The translations under genes and the position numbers were made by a program. Below the pieces are notes generated by a model that worked only from the letters and a program-made list of their open reading frames with translations, searched no databases and was not told where the DNA came from. From positions 98,882,794 to 98,946,793 of the forward strand of contig JAIOJX010000032.1 of assembly GCA_022376925.1 (NCBI GenBank): a DNA stretch of 64,000 bases, read 5' to 3'. This stretch comes from Tragulus kanchil. Its lineage: Eukaryota; Chordata; Mammalia; Artiodactyla; Tragulidae. The first letter of the stretch is position 1. Every line of letters starts with the position of its first letter. Positions 33,877 to 44,525 of the stretch are shown here, piece by piece.

Positions 33877-35920
33877 AGAGGAGAGCCCCACCCTCTTTGT
33901 ATATCATCCTAAGACTGTCCCAGGCTTACACAGTCTCACTATAGATTAAAAGAGACCTCTGAGGAAAAATAAATAAGACATACAGTATGTCAGATAATGA
34001 ACATGGTAAGAAGAAAAAGCTGAAAAGATGGCTAGGAAGTTGGGAGGATTAAGGGAGAAGTGAGAGTAAACTGTATCTTCCAGTTATGATGTACTTTCTG
34101 TAAAATATACTTAGGGAGGTTGCTGTCAATCAGTTTTCAGATTGATAAGGCATCCACAGAGACAGGACCTGAGACGCTGCCTGCATCTTTTCCCAAAGCT
34201 GTTCATCTGTCCCTTGAAAACAAAGCTTCTTCTTCTTCACATGCCCTCCCTCTCCCTTCTCCAGTAAGACAATTGGACCTCTTAACATAGCATCTCAGAG
34301 TTGCCAACAATGCAAAACAAATGCCACCATGCTTCTTAAAGTCCAGATCTGGCCCTAGCATGATGTTACTTCTGCCGCATGCTGTTGGTCTGAGCAAGAC
34401 ATAGGTTCAAGTGGGAGCAGACTCTCCCTGTTGATGGGAGAGACAGCACACATAGACGGGGATGGAGGGGACCTTTGGGAGCTACTGTGTGGATAATCTG
34501 TCACACTCAGCAAATGGCTCATTTTCAGTGTTATTTGATTCATCTAGGGGAAGAGGCCCGGGGGCTGCAAAATCAAATCACCTTTTATTTATTTATTTTG
34601 TTGGTTCTACCTGTTTATTGCTATCAACCCATCTCCCTCCACCCTACTCATGCTTGCATGGCTCACTTCTGTAATCCCACCAGGCTCTTCTGTCTATGGG
34701 ATTTCCCAGGCAAGAATACTGGAGTGGGTTGCCATTTCCTTCTCTACAAATTACCTTGTAAACAAAAAGCCTTAAGATCCAGGAGGACTCAGGTCACCTG
34801 ATAGAGTGATTCATGGGGCGTTTCTTTTCTTCTGCTCCCTGCATTAGATTTTTCAAATAAAGCAAACTCCTGCCTACCATGAAACCTTTGCATATATGCA
34901 TCATCCTTGTCATTGGGCACAACTTAAATCAAAATTATGTTAGAACAACTCCAGCATTTGGTGGCAGTCGGCTATTAGTCTGGAAAGAGGAGAGCCCCAC
35001 CCTCTTTGTATATCATCCTAAGACTGTCCCAGGCTTACACAGTCTCACTATAGATTAAAAGAGACCTCTGAGGAAAAATAAATAAGACATACAGTATGTC
35101 AGATAATGAACATGGTAAGAAGAAAAAGCTGAAAAGATGGCTAGGAAGTTGGGAGGATTAAGGGAGAAGTGAGAGTAAACTGTATCTTCCAGTTATGATG
35201 TACTTTCTGTAAAATATACTTAGGGAGGTTGCTGTCAATCAGTTTTCAGATTGATAAGGCATCCACAGAGACAGGACCTGAGACGCTGCCTGCATCTTTT
35301 CCCAAAGCTGTTCATCTGTCCCTTGAAAACAAAGCTTCTTCTTCTTCACATGCCCTCCCTCTCCCTTCTCCAGTAAGACAATTGGACCTCTTAACATAGC
35401 ATCTCAGAGTTGCCAACAATGCAAAACAAATGCCACCATGCTTCTTAAAGTCCAGATCTGGCCCTAGCATGATGTTACTTCTGCCGCATGCTGTTGGTCT
35501 GAGCAAGACATAGGTTCAAGTGGGAGCAGACTCTCCCTGTTGATGGGAGAGACAGCACACATAGACGGGGATGGAGGGGACCTTTGGGAGCTACTGTGTG
35601 GATAATCTGTCACACTCAGCAAATGGCTCATTTTCAGTGTTATTTGATTCATCTAGGGGAAGAGGCCCGGGGGCTGCAAAATCAAATCACCTTTTATTTA
35701 TTTATTTTGTTGGTTCTACCTGTTTATTGCTATCAACCCATCTCCCTCCACCCTACTCATGCTTGCATGGCTCATTTCTGTAATCCCACCAGGCTCTTCT
35801 GTCTATGGGATTTCCCAGGCAAGAATACTGGAGTGGGTTGCCATTTCCTTCTCTACAAATTACCTTGTAAACAAAAAGCCTTAAGATCCAGGAGGACTCA
35901 GGTCACCTAGATAGAGTGAT
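33684..35920. repeat. Direct duplication D8 (copies 33684-34810 and 34820-35920)
   Basis: Offset is 1109 over most of the unit. Copy 2 has lost about 25 nt near its start (34844-34860 versus 33706-33745). Copies end CACCT(A)GATAGAGTGAT. Nine nt of filler lie between. The first 193 nt of copy 1 are also the last 193 nt of D7 copy 2, so this piece is present three times. Confidence 0.96.
34670..34745 (-). mobile_element. Bov-tA fragment (second copy at about 35778-35853)
   Basis: CACCAGGCTCTTCTGTC, GATTTCCCAGGCAAGAATAC and GGGTTGCCATTTCCTTCTC are the reversed Bov-tA middle segment. Both ends are missing. Confidence 0.85.
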
Positions 35921-36099
35921 GTCTTTGGATTTCTTCTTTGGGATGGGAAGACATTATTTCTGGGCTAGGTGCTACTAGAAAAACTGTAATTTATAAATAT
36001 TCAAAAATTTTTTTTTCTATTTTGCTTCTTGTTTTCTCATTCAAACTGTGGGGTCTGGTTGATGAGCACATCACTGATATTTAAATTGGAGAAAATCCT
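35921..36099. other. Unassigned sequence
   Basis: No repeat or gene is recognised. A T-run lies at about 36008-36016. Confidence 0.35.
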
Positions 36100-36330
36100 T
36101 TATTAATTGTCTGTTATTGCCTAGCAAATTATCCCAAAACTTAGTAGATTTGAGTAGCAACACTTAATATCTCACAGCATTTCTAGATCAGGAACCTGGG
36201 GGTTGATTAGTTGAGTTTTCTGGGTTCTGGGTTCTGGCTTGGGCTCCAGTATTAGTTAGGACTGTAGTCATCTCCAGGTTTGATGGGAACAGGGCTCATT
36301 TTCAAATTCACTCACTGGTTTTTGTTTATT
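36100..36330 (-). mobile_element. Probable ancient MaLR-like or related repeat
   Basis: GTCTGTTATTGCCTAGCAAA, TTATCCCAAAACTTAGTAG and AATATCTCACAGCATTTC resemble the reversed end of an old LTR-class repeat. Divergence is high and the family is uncertain. Confidence 0.4.
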
Positions 36331-36840
36331 CAGCTCCTGGCTGCCCATGAGACTGAGGGCTCAGTTCCTCTGGCTTTGGGGGAGAGACTGCCCTCATTCT
36401 TTACCATGCTGGTCCCTCCATAGGTAGCTCGCTTCATCAGAGCAAGCAAGCAAGAGAGCCAGGGAGAGTGAGTGACTGCCAGCAAGACAGAAGTCACATT
36501 TGGAACTGAATGGCTGGAGCAACATTCTATCATTTTTGCTGTATTCTGTTTATTTTAATCTGTAGCTCAAGCCAGGCTACAGTCAAGTGGAGGGTATGAC
36601 ACAGGTGCGTCCAGTCCTGGAGGGATTATGGTGGTCATACAAGAATTCCAACACTTACCCTTCTTCAGCAGTTTTAGAGTCTTTGAATTTCACTCTGCAC
36701 CTGGATATCACACCACCATGTGTGGGGTATAATTAGGGTGACTGTACGTCCCAGTTTTTCTGGAATAGGCCCAGGCCAAGTGATTCTTTTTTTCAAACGA
36801 TTGCTCCAAACATACAATAACAATGAAAGGAAGAGAAAAA
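36331..36840. other. Unassigned sequence
   Basis: No feature is recognised apart from a short AAGC tandem near 36441-36453. Confidence 0.35.
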
Positions 36841-36841
36841 G

Positions 36842-37044
36842 TGTTAGTCACTCAGTCATGTCTGACTCTTTATGACCCCATGGACTGTAACCCACCAGGC
36901 TCCTCTGTCCAAGGAATTCTCCAGCAAGAATACTAGAGTGGTAGCTGTTCCCTTCTCCAGAGGATCTTCCCAAGCCAATGATTGAACCTGGGTTTCCTGC
37001 ATTGCAGGAAGATTCTTTACTGTCTGAACCACGCAGGGGAGCCA
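36842..37044 (-). mobile_element. Bov-tA SINE, full length
   Basis: TGTTAGTCACTCAGTCATGT, GACTGTAACCCACCAGGCTC, CAGCAAGAATACTAGAGTGG, GATTGAACCTGGGTTTCC (B box) and TGAACCACGCAGGGGAGCC form the complete reversed element. Confidence 0.95.
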
Positions 37045-37065
37045 TATAATAATGCTTGAATGTAT

Positions 37066-37389
37066 TTTTTTTAAATTTAATTTATTTATCTTTTTGAGGG
37101 GTGGGGTGGGGAGGGAGGGGGATGGGCGAGCCACCTCCATTGGTCCTTCATTTCTCCACTTTCATCTGTCTTTGTTCTTTGGCTCCTGTGGGTCTCCCAT
37201 CGTGGTGGCCTCTGTCGTCGCAGAGGGCTGGCTCTGGGCACACGCGCGCCAGAGCTCTGGCTTGGTAATTGGACACATCGGTCCAGTCACTCTGCGGCAA
37301 ATGGGATCTTTCCAGGCCAGGGATGGAACCGGCGCCGCTTGCACTGCAAGGCGGTGTCCTTACCCACTGGACCACCAGGGGAAGCCCTT
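37066..37389 (-). mobile_element. CHR-type SINE, young variant
   Basis: Reversed element: a T-rich tail, a G-rich block (37097-37125), TTGTTCTTTGGCTCCTGTGG, GAGCTCTGGCTTGGTAATTG, GCCAGGGATGGAACCGGC (B box) and CTGGACCACCAGGGGAAGCC. CpGs are preserved (ACACGCGCGCC), indicating recent insertion. It abuts the Bov-tA upstream. Confidence 0.9.
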
Positions 37390-38010
37390 GAATGTACTTT
37401 TTTATGTCAGTAGAAATGTCTTCATTTTAAGGCAAATAAAATTTTTCATTCTTGGTTTATGCCACAGAAATTTATAGAGTGCTTTTTAGATGCCAGAGGT
37501 ACATCCCTTTCCTTGAAGAAGGCAGATGAGGACATCCACACTATTAATACCATGTAAAAGTGGTGTGAGTGGAAAACCCAGGGTGTCCCAGAATCTGAGA
37601 TGATGATGCTGGGCTGTTTTGAACGATGAATGGGAGTTGGCTGGATGAAGAATACTGCAGTGAAAAACAAGCAATATATTAAAATAGGACCCCTGAAGGA
37701 GAATTTTTTTCACAAAGGTGAGAGTATAAGTAAATCAGAAGGAAGAGGCTATGCATGTGGTACTCATTTGATACCACCCAGACCCCTTGAGATAAAAGGC
37801 AGCTGCAGTTACCAGATTGGGAACCTGAAAGAGCTGTGTAGCCTTGGTCTCTTGGTAAGAATCTTCCATAGAGGGTTCTAGCCAGCTCTCGCTAGACACT
37901 GTAGAATAGAACCAAGGAAATAAATACTCTGACCTCACTCCCCTCTTTCTCTTCATCCCCTACGAAACCCAGCTGGAAACCAGAGGGCCTGAGAATTCAT
38001 TGTGGTCTAG
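37390..38010. other. Unassigned unique sequence
   Basis: No repeat or gene is recognised. Confidence 0.4.
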
Positions 38011-40162
38011 ACTGATCAGCCTCCAGACGCTCAGGGAAGAATGGAGAGGTTCAAAGTGGGCCTGGAAGGGTCAATAGCATCTGGCTGATGCAACTGAGTT
38101 AGACAAACTCATTCCAGAGACAGGGGCTATAGGGAATTGAGGGGGATGTGAAATGTCTGGAGACTTCAGTCTATAGAAGTGACTTAAAACAAGAAGAAAG
38201 AAACAACTGAAGCCAGAGAAGCAGACAGGGGTCAGACGATGGTGGTTTCCCTATTTTTCCTTTGGCAGCATTGTCCTACCTGACCTACTACCCTAGAGTC
38301 AGATGGTCCCTTCTGCAATATAGACTCATCACACTGTGCCCAGCTGAGTTATGCAGAAGATCTTAGATTCTATCTAGTTAGAAGAGTTTTTAGCAGGGTC
38401 GTGTGTGAGCTGCCCTGCATGTGATGGGCCTGGTGGCTATGGGGTAAGGAATAGATTGGAAGGGACCTGGTTCAAATCCCAGTTCTGCTCTTATTCCTGT
38501 ATGACTGTGCGGTCCTGTAACCTGGGCTCTAGTTTTCCTTGTTGGTATAAGGCAGTTGGCAGCTCCCATTGCTTGAACATGAGGTTTAGATGAGAGAGAT
38601 GTTTTGGAAACTATAGACAGCTCAATGTACGTTATTAGTACACAGTTCAACAATTGCTTTTATAACAACAAGAAATGGGAAGGGGAGGGAATTAGAACCT
38701 TGGGCATCCTCTATATACCAGGTGCTGTGCCGGAACATTTTGTGTTTAATGTTCTGTTCACGTTCACTCCATGCAATAGCTCCTGAGACAGATATTATCT
38801 CACAGAAGAGGAAAAAGAGACTTATTTTGATGTCCAGTTGTATTTCATACACTGTACCTGGGGGATATGGAGGTAATGGAGAAATAGTCCTGATCTTTAG
38901 GAGATTTTATAATTATGGATGCTTAGGTCACCTAGATCACGGCTCTTCATAACCTGCACTCGAATCACCCACTTGGTCTCTTGTTAAAACACAGGTTCTG
39001 ACTCTAGTTTTGGAGTGTGTCTAGTGATTCTGCATTCCTAGCATTCTTCCAGATAATGTGGATGCTGCTGTTCTGTTGTGGACTATACTGATCAGCCTCC
39101 AGACGCTCAGGGAAGAATGGAGAGGTTCAAAGTGGGCCTGGAAGGGTCAATAGCATCTGGCTGATGCAACTGAGTTAGACAAACTCATTCCAGAGACAGG
39201 GGCTATAGGGAATTGAGGGGGATGTGAAATGTCTGGAGACTTCAGTCTATAGAAGTGACTTAAAACAAGAAGAAAGAAACAACTGAAGCCAGAGAAGCAG
39301 ACAGGGGTCAGACGATGGTGGTTTCCCTATTTTTCCTTTGGCAGCATTGTCCTACCTGACCTACTACCCTAGAGTCAGATGGTCCCTTCTGCAATATAGA
39401 CTCATCACACTGTGCCCAGCTGAGTTATGCAGAAGATCTTAGATTCTATCTAGTTAGAAGAGTTTTTAGCAGGGTCGTGTGTGAGCTGCCCTGCATGTGA
39501 TGGGCCTGGTGGCTATGGGGTAAGGAATAGATTGGAAGGGACCTGGTTCAAATCCCAGTTCTGCTCTTATTCCTGTATGACTGTGCGGTCCTGTAACCTG
39601 GGCTCTAGTTTTCCTTGTTGGTATAAGGCAGTTGGCAGCTCCCATTGCTTGAACATGAGGTTTAGATGAGAGAGATGTTTTGGAAACTATAGACAGCTCA
39701 ATGTACGTTATTAGTACACAGTTCAACAATTGCTTTTATAACAACAAGAAATGGGAAGGGGAGGGAATTAGAACCTTGGGCATCCTCTATATACCAGGTG
39801 CTGTGCCGGAACATTTTGTGTTTAATGTTCTGTTCACGTTCACTCCATGCAATAGCTCCTGAGACAGATATTATCTCACAGAAGAGGAAAAGAGACTTAT
39901 TTTGATGTCCAGTTGTATTTCATACACTGTACCTGGGGGATATGGAGGTAATGGAGAAATAGTCCTGATCTTTAGGAGATTTTATAATTATGGATGCTTA
40001 GGTCACCTAGATCACGGCTCTTCATAACCTGCACTCGAATCACCCACTTGGTCTCTTGTTAAAACACAGGTTCTGACTCTAGTTTTGGAGTGTGTCTAGT
40101 GATTCTGCATTCCTAGCATTCTTCCAGATAATGTGGATGCTGCTGTTCTGTTGTGGACTATA
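38011..40162. repeat. Direct duplication D9 (copies 38011-39086 and 39087-40162)
   Basis: Offset is 1076. Copies start ACTGATCAGCCTCCAGACGC and end GTTCTGTTGTGGACTATA, joined directly. The only difference I noted is an A-run (GAGGAAAAAGAGAC versus GAGGAAAAGAGAC). Confidence 0.97.
38395..38860. mobile_element. Two MIR remnants, forward then reverse (second copies at about 39471-39935)
   Basis: At 38400-38600 a forward MIR carries GGTTCAAATCCCAGTTCTGC and ACTGTGCGGTCCTGTAACC. At 38695-38860 a reversed core has TATACCAGGTGCTGTGCCGG, CAGATATTATCTCACAGAAG. Duplication D9 repeats both. Confidence 0.6.
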
Positions 40163-40213
40163 CATTGAGATGCAGGTCTGATTCAACACACAGAAACACA
40201 CTCACATACATAC

Positions 40214-40545
40214 GTTTTTTTTTTTAGATTTATTTATTTATTTATTTTGGGTGGGGGTCAGGTTGGGGAGGGAGGGGAGCGGGCGGGCCACTTCTATTGG
40301 TCTTTCATTTCTCTCTGTTCATCCGTCCTTGCTCTTTGGCTCCTGTGGGTCTCCCATTGCGGTGGCATCTCTCGTCGCAGAGCACCGGCTCTGGGCGCAT
40401 GCGCCCCAGAGCTCCGGCTCTGTAATTGGACACATGGGTCCAGCCGCTCCGCGGCACGTGGAATCTTCCCAGGCCAGGGATGGAACCGGCACCCCTTGTA
40501 CTGCAAGGCAGTGTCCTTATCCACTGGACCACCAGGGGAAGCCCA
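40214..40545 (-). mobile_element. CHR-type SINE, young variant (copy A)
   Basis: A TTTATTTATTTATTTATTT tail is followed by GGGAGGGAGGGGAGCGGGCG, GAGCACCGGCTCTGGGCGC, CTGTAATTGGACACATGGG, CCAGGGATGGAACCGGC and CTGGACCACCAGGGGAAGCC. It is CpG-rich and nearly full length. The ORFs of 89-113 codons on both strands in this interval come from the SINE. Confidence 0.92.
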
Positions 40546-41302
40546 CACACATACATTTTTATCAGTACTTGCAACCATGATAAACTGAAGCAGAGGGAAG
40601 CTCTTTTTTAGCAACTCCAACTTTAGGAGACAGAAAGCAGAAGGGAAAAACCATATGTCCTAATATTTAACTGAACCACAGCTTCTAAGGCCTGGCATTC
40701 TGCTCCAGAATCTAAACCTCCCCTTGTTTGGGCTAAGCAGAATATTGTTTTTCTGCCCCTTGGATATATCCCATTATGAGCTTTGATCAAAGCAAACCTT
40801 TCCCTTTGAGGCTTAGGGCACATGTTAATGGCTTTGTTATTCGCATGTATCTGCATATATTTGCAAAGCAATTCAGCTGCTTGAGGGAGGAGCAGCTTTT
40901 TTATGTGTTTTTAATGTTCTGTTCACGTTCACTCCATGCAATAGCTCCTGAGACAGATATTATCTCACAGAAGAGGAAAAAGAGACTTATTTTGATGTCC
41001 AGTTGTATTTCATACACTGTACCTGGGGGATATGGAGGTAATGGAGAAATAGTCCTGATCTTTAGGAGATTTTATAATTATGGATGCTTAGGTCACCTAG
41101 ATCACGGCTCTTCATAACCTGCACTCGAATCACCCACTTGGTCTCTTGTTAAAACACAGGTTCTGACTCTAGTTTTGGAGTGTGTCTAGTGATTCTGCAT
41201 TCCTAGCATTCTTCCAGATAATGTGGATGCTGCTGTTCTGTTGTGGACTATACATTGAGATGCAGGTCTGATTCAACACACAGAAACACACTCACATACA
41301 TA

Positions 41303-41634
41303 CGTTTTTTTTTTAGATTTATTTATTTATTTATTTTGGGTGGGGGTCAGGTTGGGGAGGGAGGGGAGCGGGTGGCCCACTTCTATTGGTCTTTCATTTC
41401 TCTCTGTTCATCCGTCTTTGCTCTTTGGCTCCTGTGGGTCTCCCATCGTGGTGGCATCTGTCGTCGCAGAGCACCGGCTCTGGGCGCATGCGCCCCAGAG
41501 GTCCGGCTCTGTAATTGGACACATGGGTCCAGCCGCTCCGCGGCACGTGGAATCTTCCCAGGCCAGGGATGGAACCGGCACCCCTTGTACTGCAAGGCAG
41601 TGTCCTTATCCACTGGACCACCAGGGGAAGCCCA
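41303..41634 (-). mobile_element. CHR-type SINE, second copy through D10
   Basis: This is the same insertion at offset 1089, with identical flanks on both sides, so it is not independent. It differs from copy A by seven substitutions between about 41371 and 41505, for example CATTGCGG versus CATCGTGG. Confidence 0.92.
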
Positions 41635-41650
41635 CACACATACATTTTTA

Positions 41651-43877
41651 TCAGTACTTGCAACCATGATAAACTGAAGCAGAGGGAAGCTCTTTTTTAG
41701 CAACTCCAACTTTAGGAGACAGAAAGCAGAAGGGAAAAACCATATGTCCTAATATTTAACTGAACCACAGCTTCTAAGGCCTGGCATTCTGCTCCAGAAT
41801 CTAAACCTCCCCTTGTTTGGGCTAAGCAGAATATTGTTTTTCTGCCCCTTGGATATATCCCATTATGAGCTTTGATCAAAGCAAACCTTTCCCTTTGAGG
41901 CTTAGGGCACATGTTAATGGCTTTGTTATTCGCATGTATCTGCATATATTTGCAAAGCAATTCAGCTGCTTCTGAGGGGGAGGGAGCAGCATGTGGTTGA
42001 GTTTAGGATTTAAGCATCTTTTAAAGCTTGGTCCTTAGCATCCCAACTTAAAGGAAATGCAGTACAGAGAGCTGGAGTTTTCAGCTGCTGAGTTGGTTGG
42101 GTCTTCCCAGTTCCCAGCCCTTCATGGGTGATCTTTGCCGCAGAGAATTCTGCCCCATTTCTGGTTCTGCACCTCCCCGCCTTTTCCATTAACTTTACCG
42201 CTGCTGCCCAAGTGTTAAAAGCATTTCTCTGCACAGGAATTCTCCTACCAAAGACTTCCCGGTGTTTCATTATCTATGACTTCTACCTGCCTTCCACTAC
42301 CTTCCTGAGGTCTAATCAAACTGAAGCATTGCTTATTTTCTAAAAGCCTTATAAAGTCCCCCCTTTAAGACTTGTTTGTGTTATCACCTCAGTGAAATGC
42401 CTTTTCGCTTTTCTTACTCTTATTCATCCTTCAAGTGAAAGTGGTAGTCTTTAAAGTCATATCAGGCTCTTTGCAACCCCATGGACTGACTTCTCTGTCC
42501 TTGGGATTCTCCATGCAAGAACACTGGAGTGGGTAGCTCTTTCCTTCTCCAACGGGTCTCCCCAACCCAGAGAAACTTAGCTCAAATCCTATGTTCTCCA
42601 GGAGCTTTCTCAGAACTTCCTACTTGAGGAAATTCTTTACTTTTCTGAACTCCCTTAGCATTTTATCCATAGGTATTTTTTAACTGCATGATGTTCTTTG
42701 TGTTAGAAGACTCTCATGGATCATTGCATGTCTTGAAAGTAGGCTGTCCATGCCCAAATTTTCAGTACTTGCAACCATGAAAACTGAAGCAGAGAAGCTT
42801 TTTTAGCAACTCCAACTTTAGGAGACAGAAAGCAGAAGGGAAAAACCATATGTCCTAATATTTAACTGAACCACAGCTTCTAAGGCCTGGCATTCTGCTC
42901 CAGAATCTAAACCTCCCCTTGTTTGGGCTAAGCAGAATATTGTTTTTCTGCCCCTTGGATATATCCCATTATGAGCTTTGATCAAAGCAAACCTTTCCCT
43001 TTGAGGCTTAGGGCACATGTTAATGGCTTTGTTATTCGCATGTATCTGCATATATTTGCAAAGCAATTCAGCTGCTTCTGAGGGGGAGGGAGCAGCATGT
43101 GGTTGAGTTTAGGATTTAAGCATCTTTTAAAGCTTGGTCCTTAGCATCCCAACTTAAAGGAAATGCAGTACAGAGAGCTGGAGTTTTCAGCTGCTGAGTT
43201 GGTTGGGTCTTCCCAGTTCCCAGCCCTTCATGGGTGATCTTTGCCACAGAGAATTCTGCCCCATTTCTGGTTCTGCCCCTCCCCCCCCCCCACCCCCCGC
43301 CTTTTCCATTAACTTTACCCGCTGCTGCCCAAGTGTTAAAAGCATTTCTCTGCACAGGGAATTCTCCTACCAAAGACTTCCCGGTGTTTCATTATCTATG
43401 ACTTCTACCTGCCTTCCACTACCTTCCTGAGGTCTAATCAAACTGAAGCATTGCTTATTTTCTAAAAGCCTTATAAAGTCCCCCCTTTAAGACTTGTTTG
43501 TGTTATCACCTCAGTGAAATGCCTTTTCGCTTTTCTTACTCTTATTCATCCTTCAAGTGAAAGTGGTAGTCTTTAAAGTCATATCAGGCTCTTTGCAACC
43601 CCATGGACTGACTTCTCTGTCCTTGGGATTCTCCATGCAAGAACACTGGAGTGGGTAGCTCTTTCCTTCTCCAACGGGTCTCCCCAACCCAGAGAAACTT
43701 AGCTCAAATCCTATGTTCTCCAGGAGCTTTCTCAGAACTTCCTACTTGAGGAAATTCTTTACTTTTCTGAACTCCCTTAGCATTTTATCCATAGGTATTT
43801 TTTAACTGCATGATGTTCTTTGTGTTAGAAGACTCTCATGGATCATTGCATGTCTTGAAAGTAGGCTGTCCATGCCT
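41651..43877. repeat. Direct duplication D11 (copies 41651-42756 and 42762-43877)
   Basis: Offset is 1106 over most of the unit. Copies start TCAGTACTTGCAACCATGA and end GTAGGCTGTCCATGCC. Copy 2 has small deletions in its first 50 nt and an expanded C-run (43277-43298). The first part of this unit is also the end of D10 copies, so about 340 nt are present three times. Confidence 0.96.
42428..42575 (-). mobile_element. Bov-tA fragment (second copy at about 43556-43703)
   Basis: CAGGCTCTTTGCAACCCC, GGGATTCTCCATGCAAGAAC and GAGTGGGTAGCTCTTTCC are reversed Bov-tA landmarks with the tRNA head missing. D11 repeats it. Confidence 0.85.
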
Positions 43878-44525
43878 ACTCATATATAGGTGGATATGTG
43901 TGTGTGTACATATATACTTAATGTATATTTGAATGAAATGAATGACATTTAAGATACATGGCTTGTGAATTGTGATTTCCTGGCAGCAGATTTCCCCATG
44001 CATTCATTCTTTTAATACATATTTCTTGGACTCCTGCTCTGTTGCAGGCACAGGGTTCTGGCTGTGCAAAGGTGAACAGAAGAGAGTCCTGACCCCCCTG
44101 GGGGCTTTTCTGGGGATGGGGCCATCTCATGTTCTTTGTTTAATTAAGTTGGCTACACTCCAGATAGTTGCTTAATAATAAATGATTTGAAAAATCTGAA
44201 AACATCTGATATTTTTACAGATCAGTGACCTGTTAGATGAACAGGCTAAATCTTGTTTAATCTGTGCTTCTGTTCATCAAAGTCATCTTTTGGTATAGAG
44301 TGTGACAACAAATTGGATTGTACTTTCATTGTGCTGTTTGCCTCCCCATCTTAAAAATAACAATAGTGTATATTTATGGTGGAAATGTTGGAAATTTAAG
44401 GAATGAGTAAAAACTGCTCATAATCTCTTAAGTAATCAATGATTGTTAACATTTGGTATATTTCCCTCCAATTTTTGGTTTGCTTTTTGAAATACACACA
44501 CACAGAAGCACAGTTTGAGTCATAC
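43878..44525. other. Unassigned sequence, AT-rich 3' part
   Basis: A short GT tandem lies near 43897-43907. From about 44340 an AT-rich tract resembles a very old LINE-like repeat but is not assigned. Confidence 0.35.

Larger units (their letters stand above)
39820..41990. repeat. Direct duplication D10 (copies 39820-40895 and 40909-41990)
   Basis: Offset is 1089. Copies start TTTAATGTTCTGTTCACG and end GAGCAGC after the shared CAATTCAGCTGCTT. Copy 1 lacks about 6 nt near its end. A T-rich filler separates them. Seven substitutions cluster inside the CHR SINE, while flanking sequence appears essentially identical. Confidence 0.96.

Noticed and set aside
40247..41709. Clusters of 89-144 codon frames on both strands
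   Set aside because: They are translations of one CpG-rich CHR SINE, repeated by duplication D10. Similar peptides recur at every copy of the SINE.
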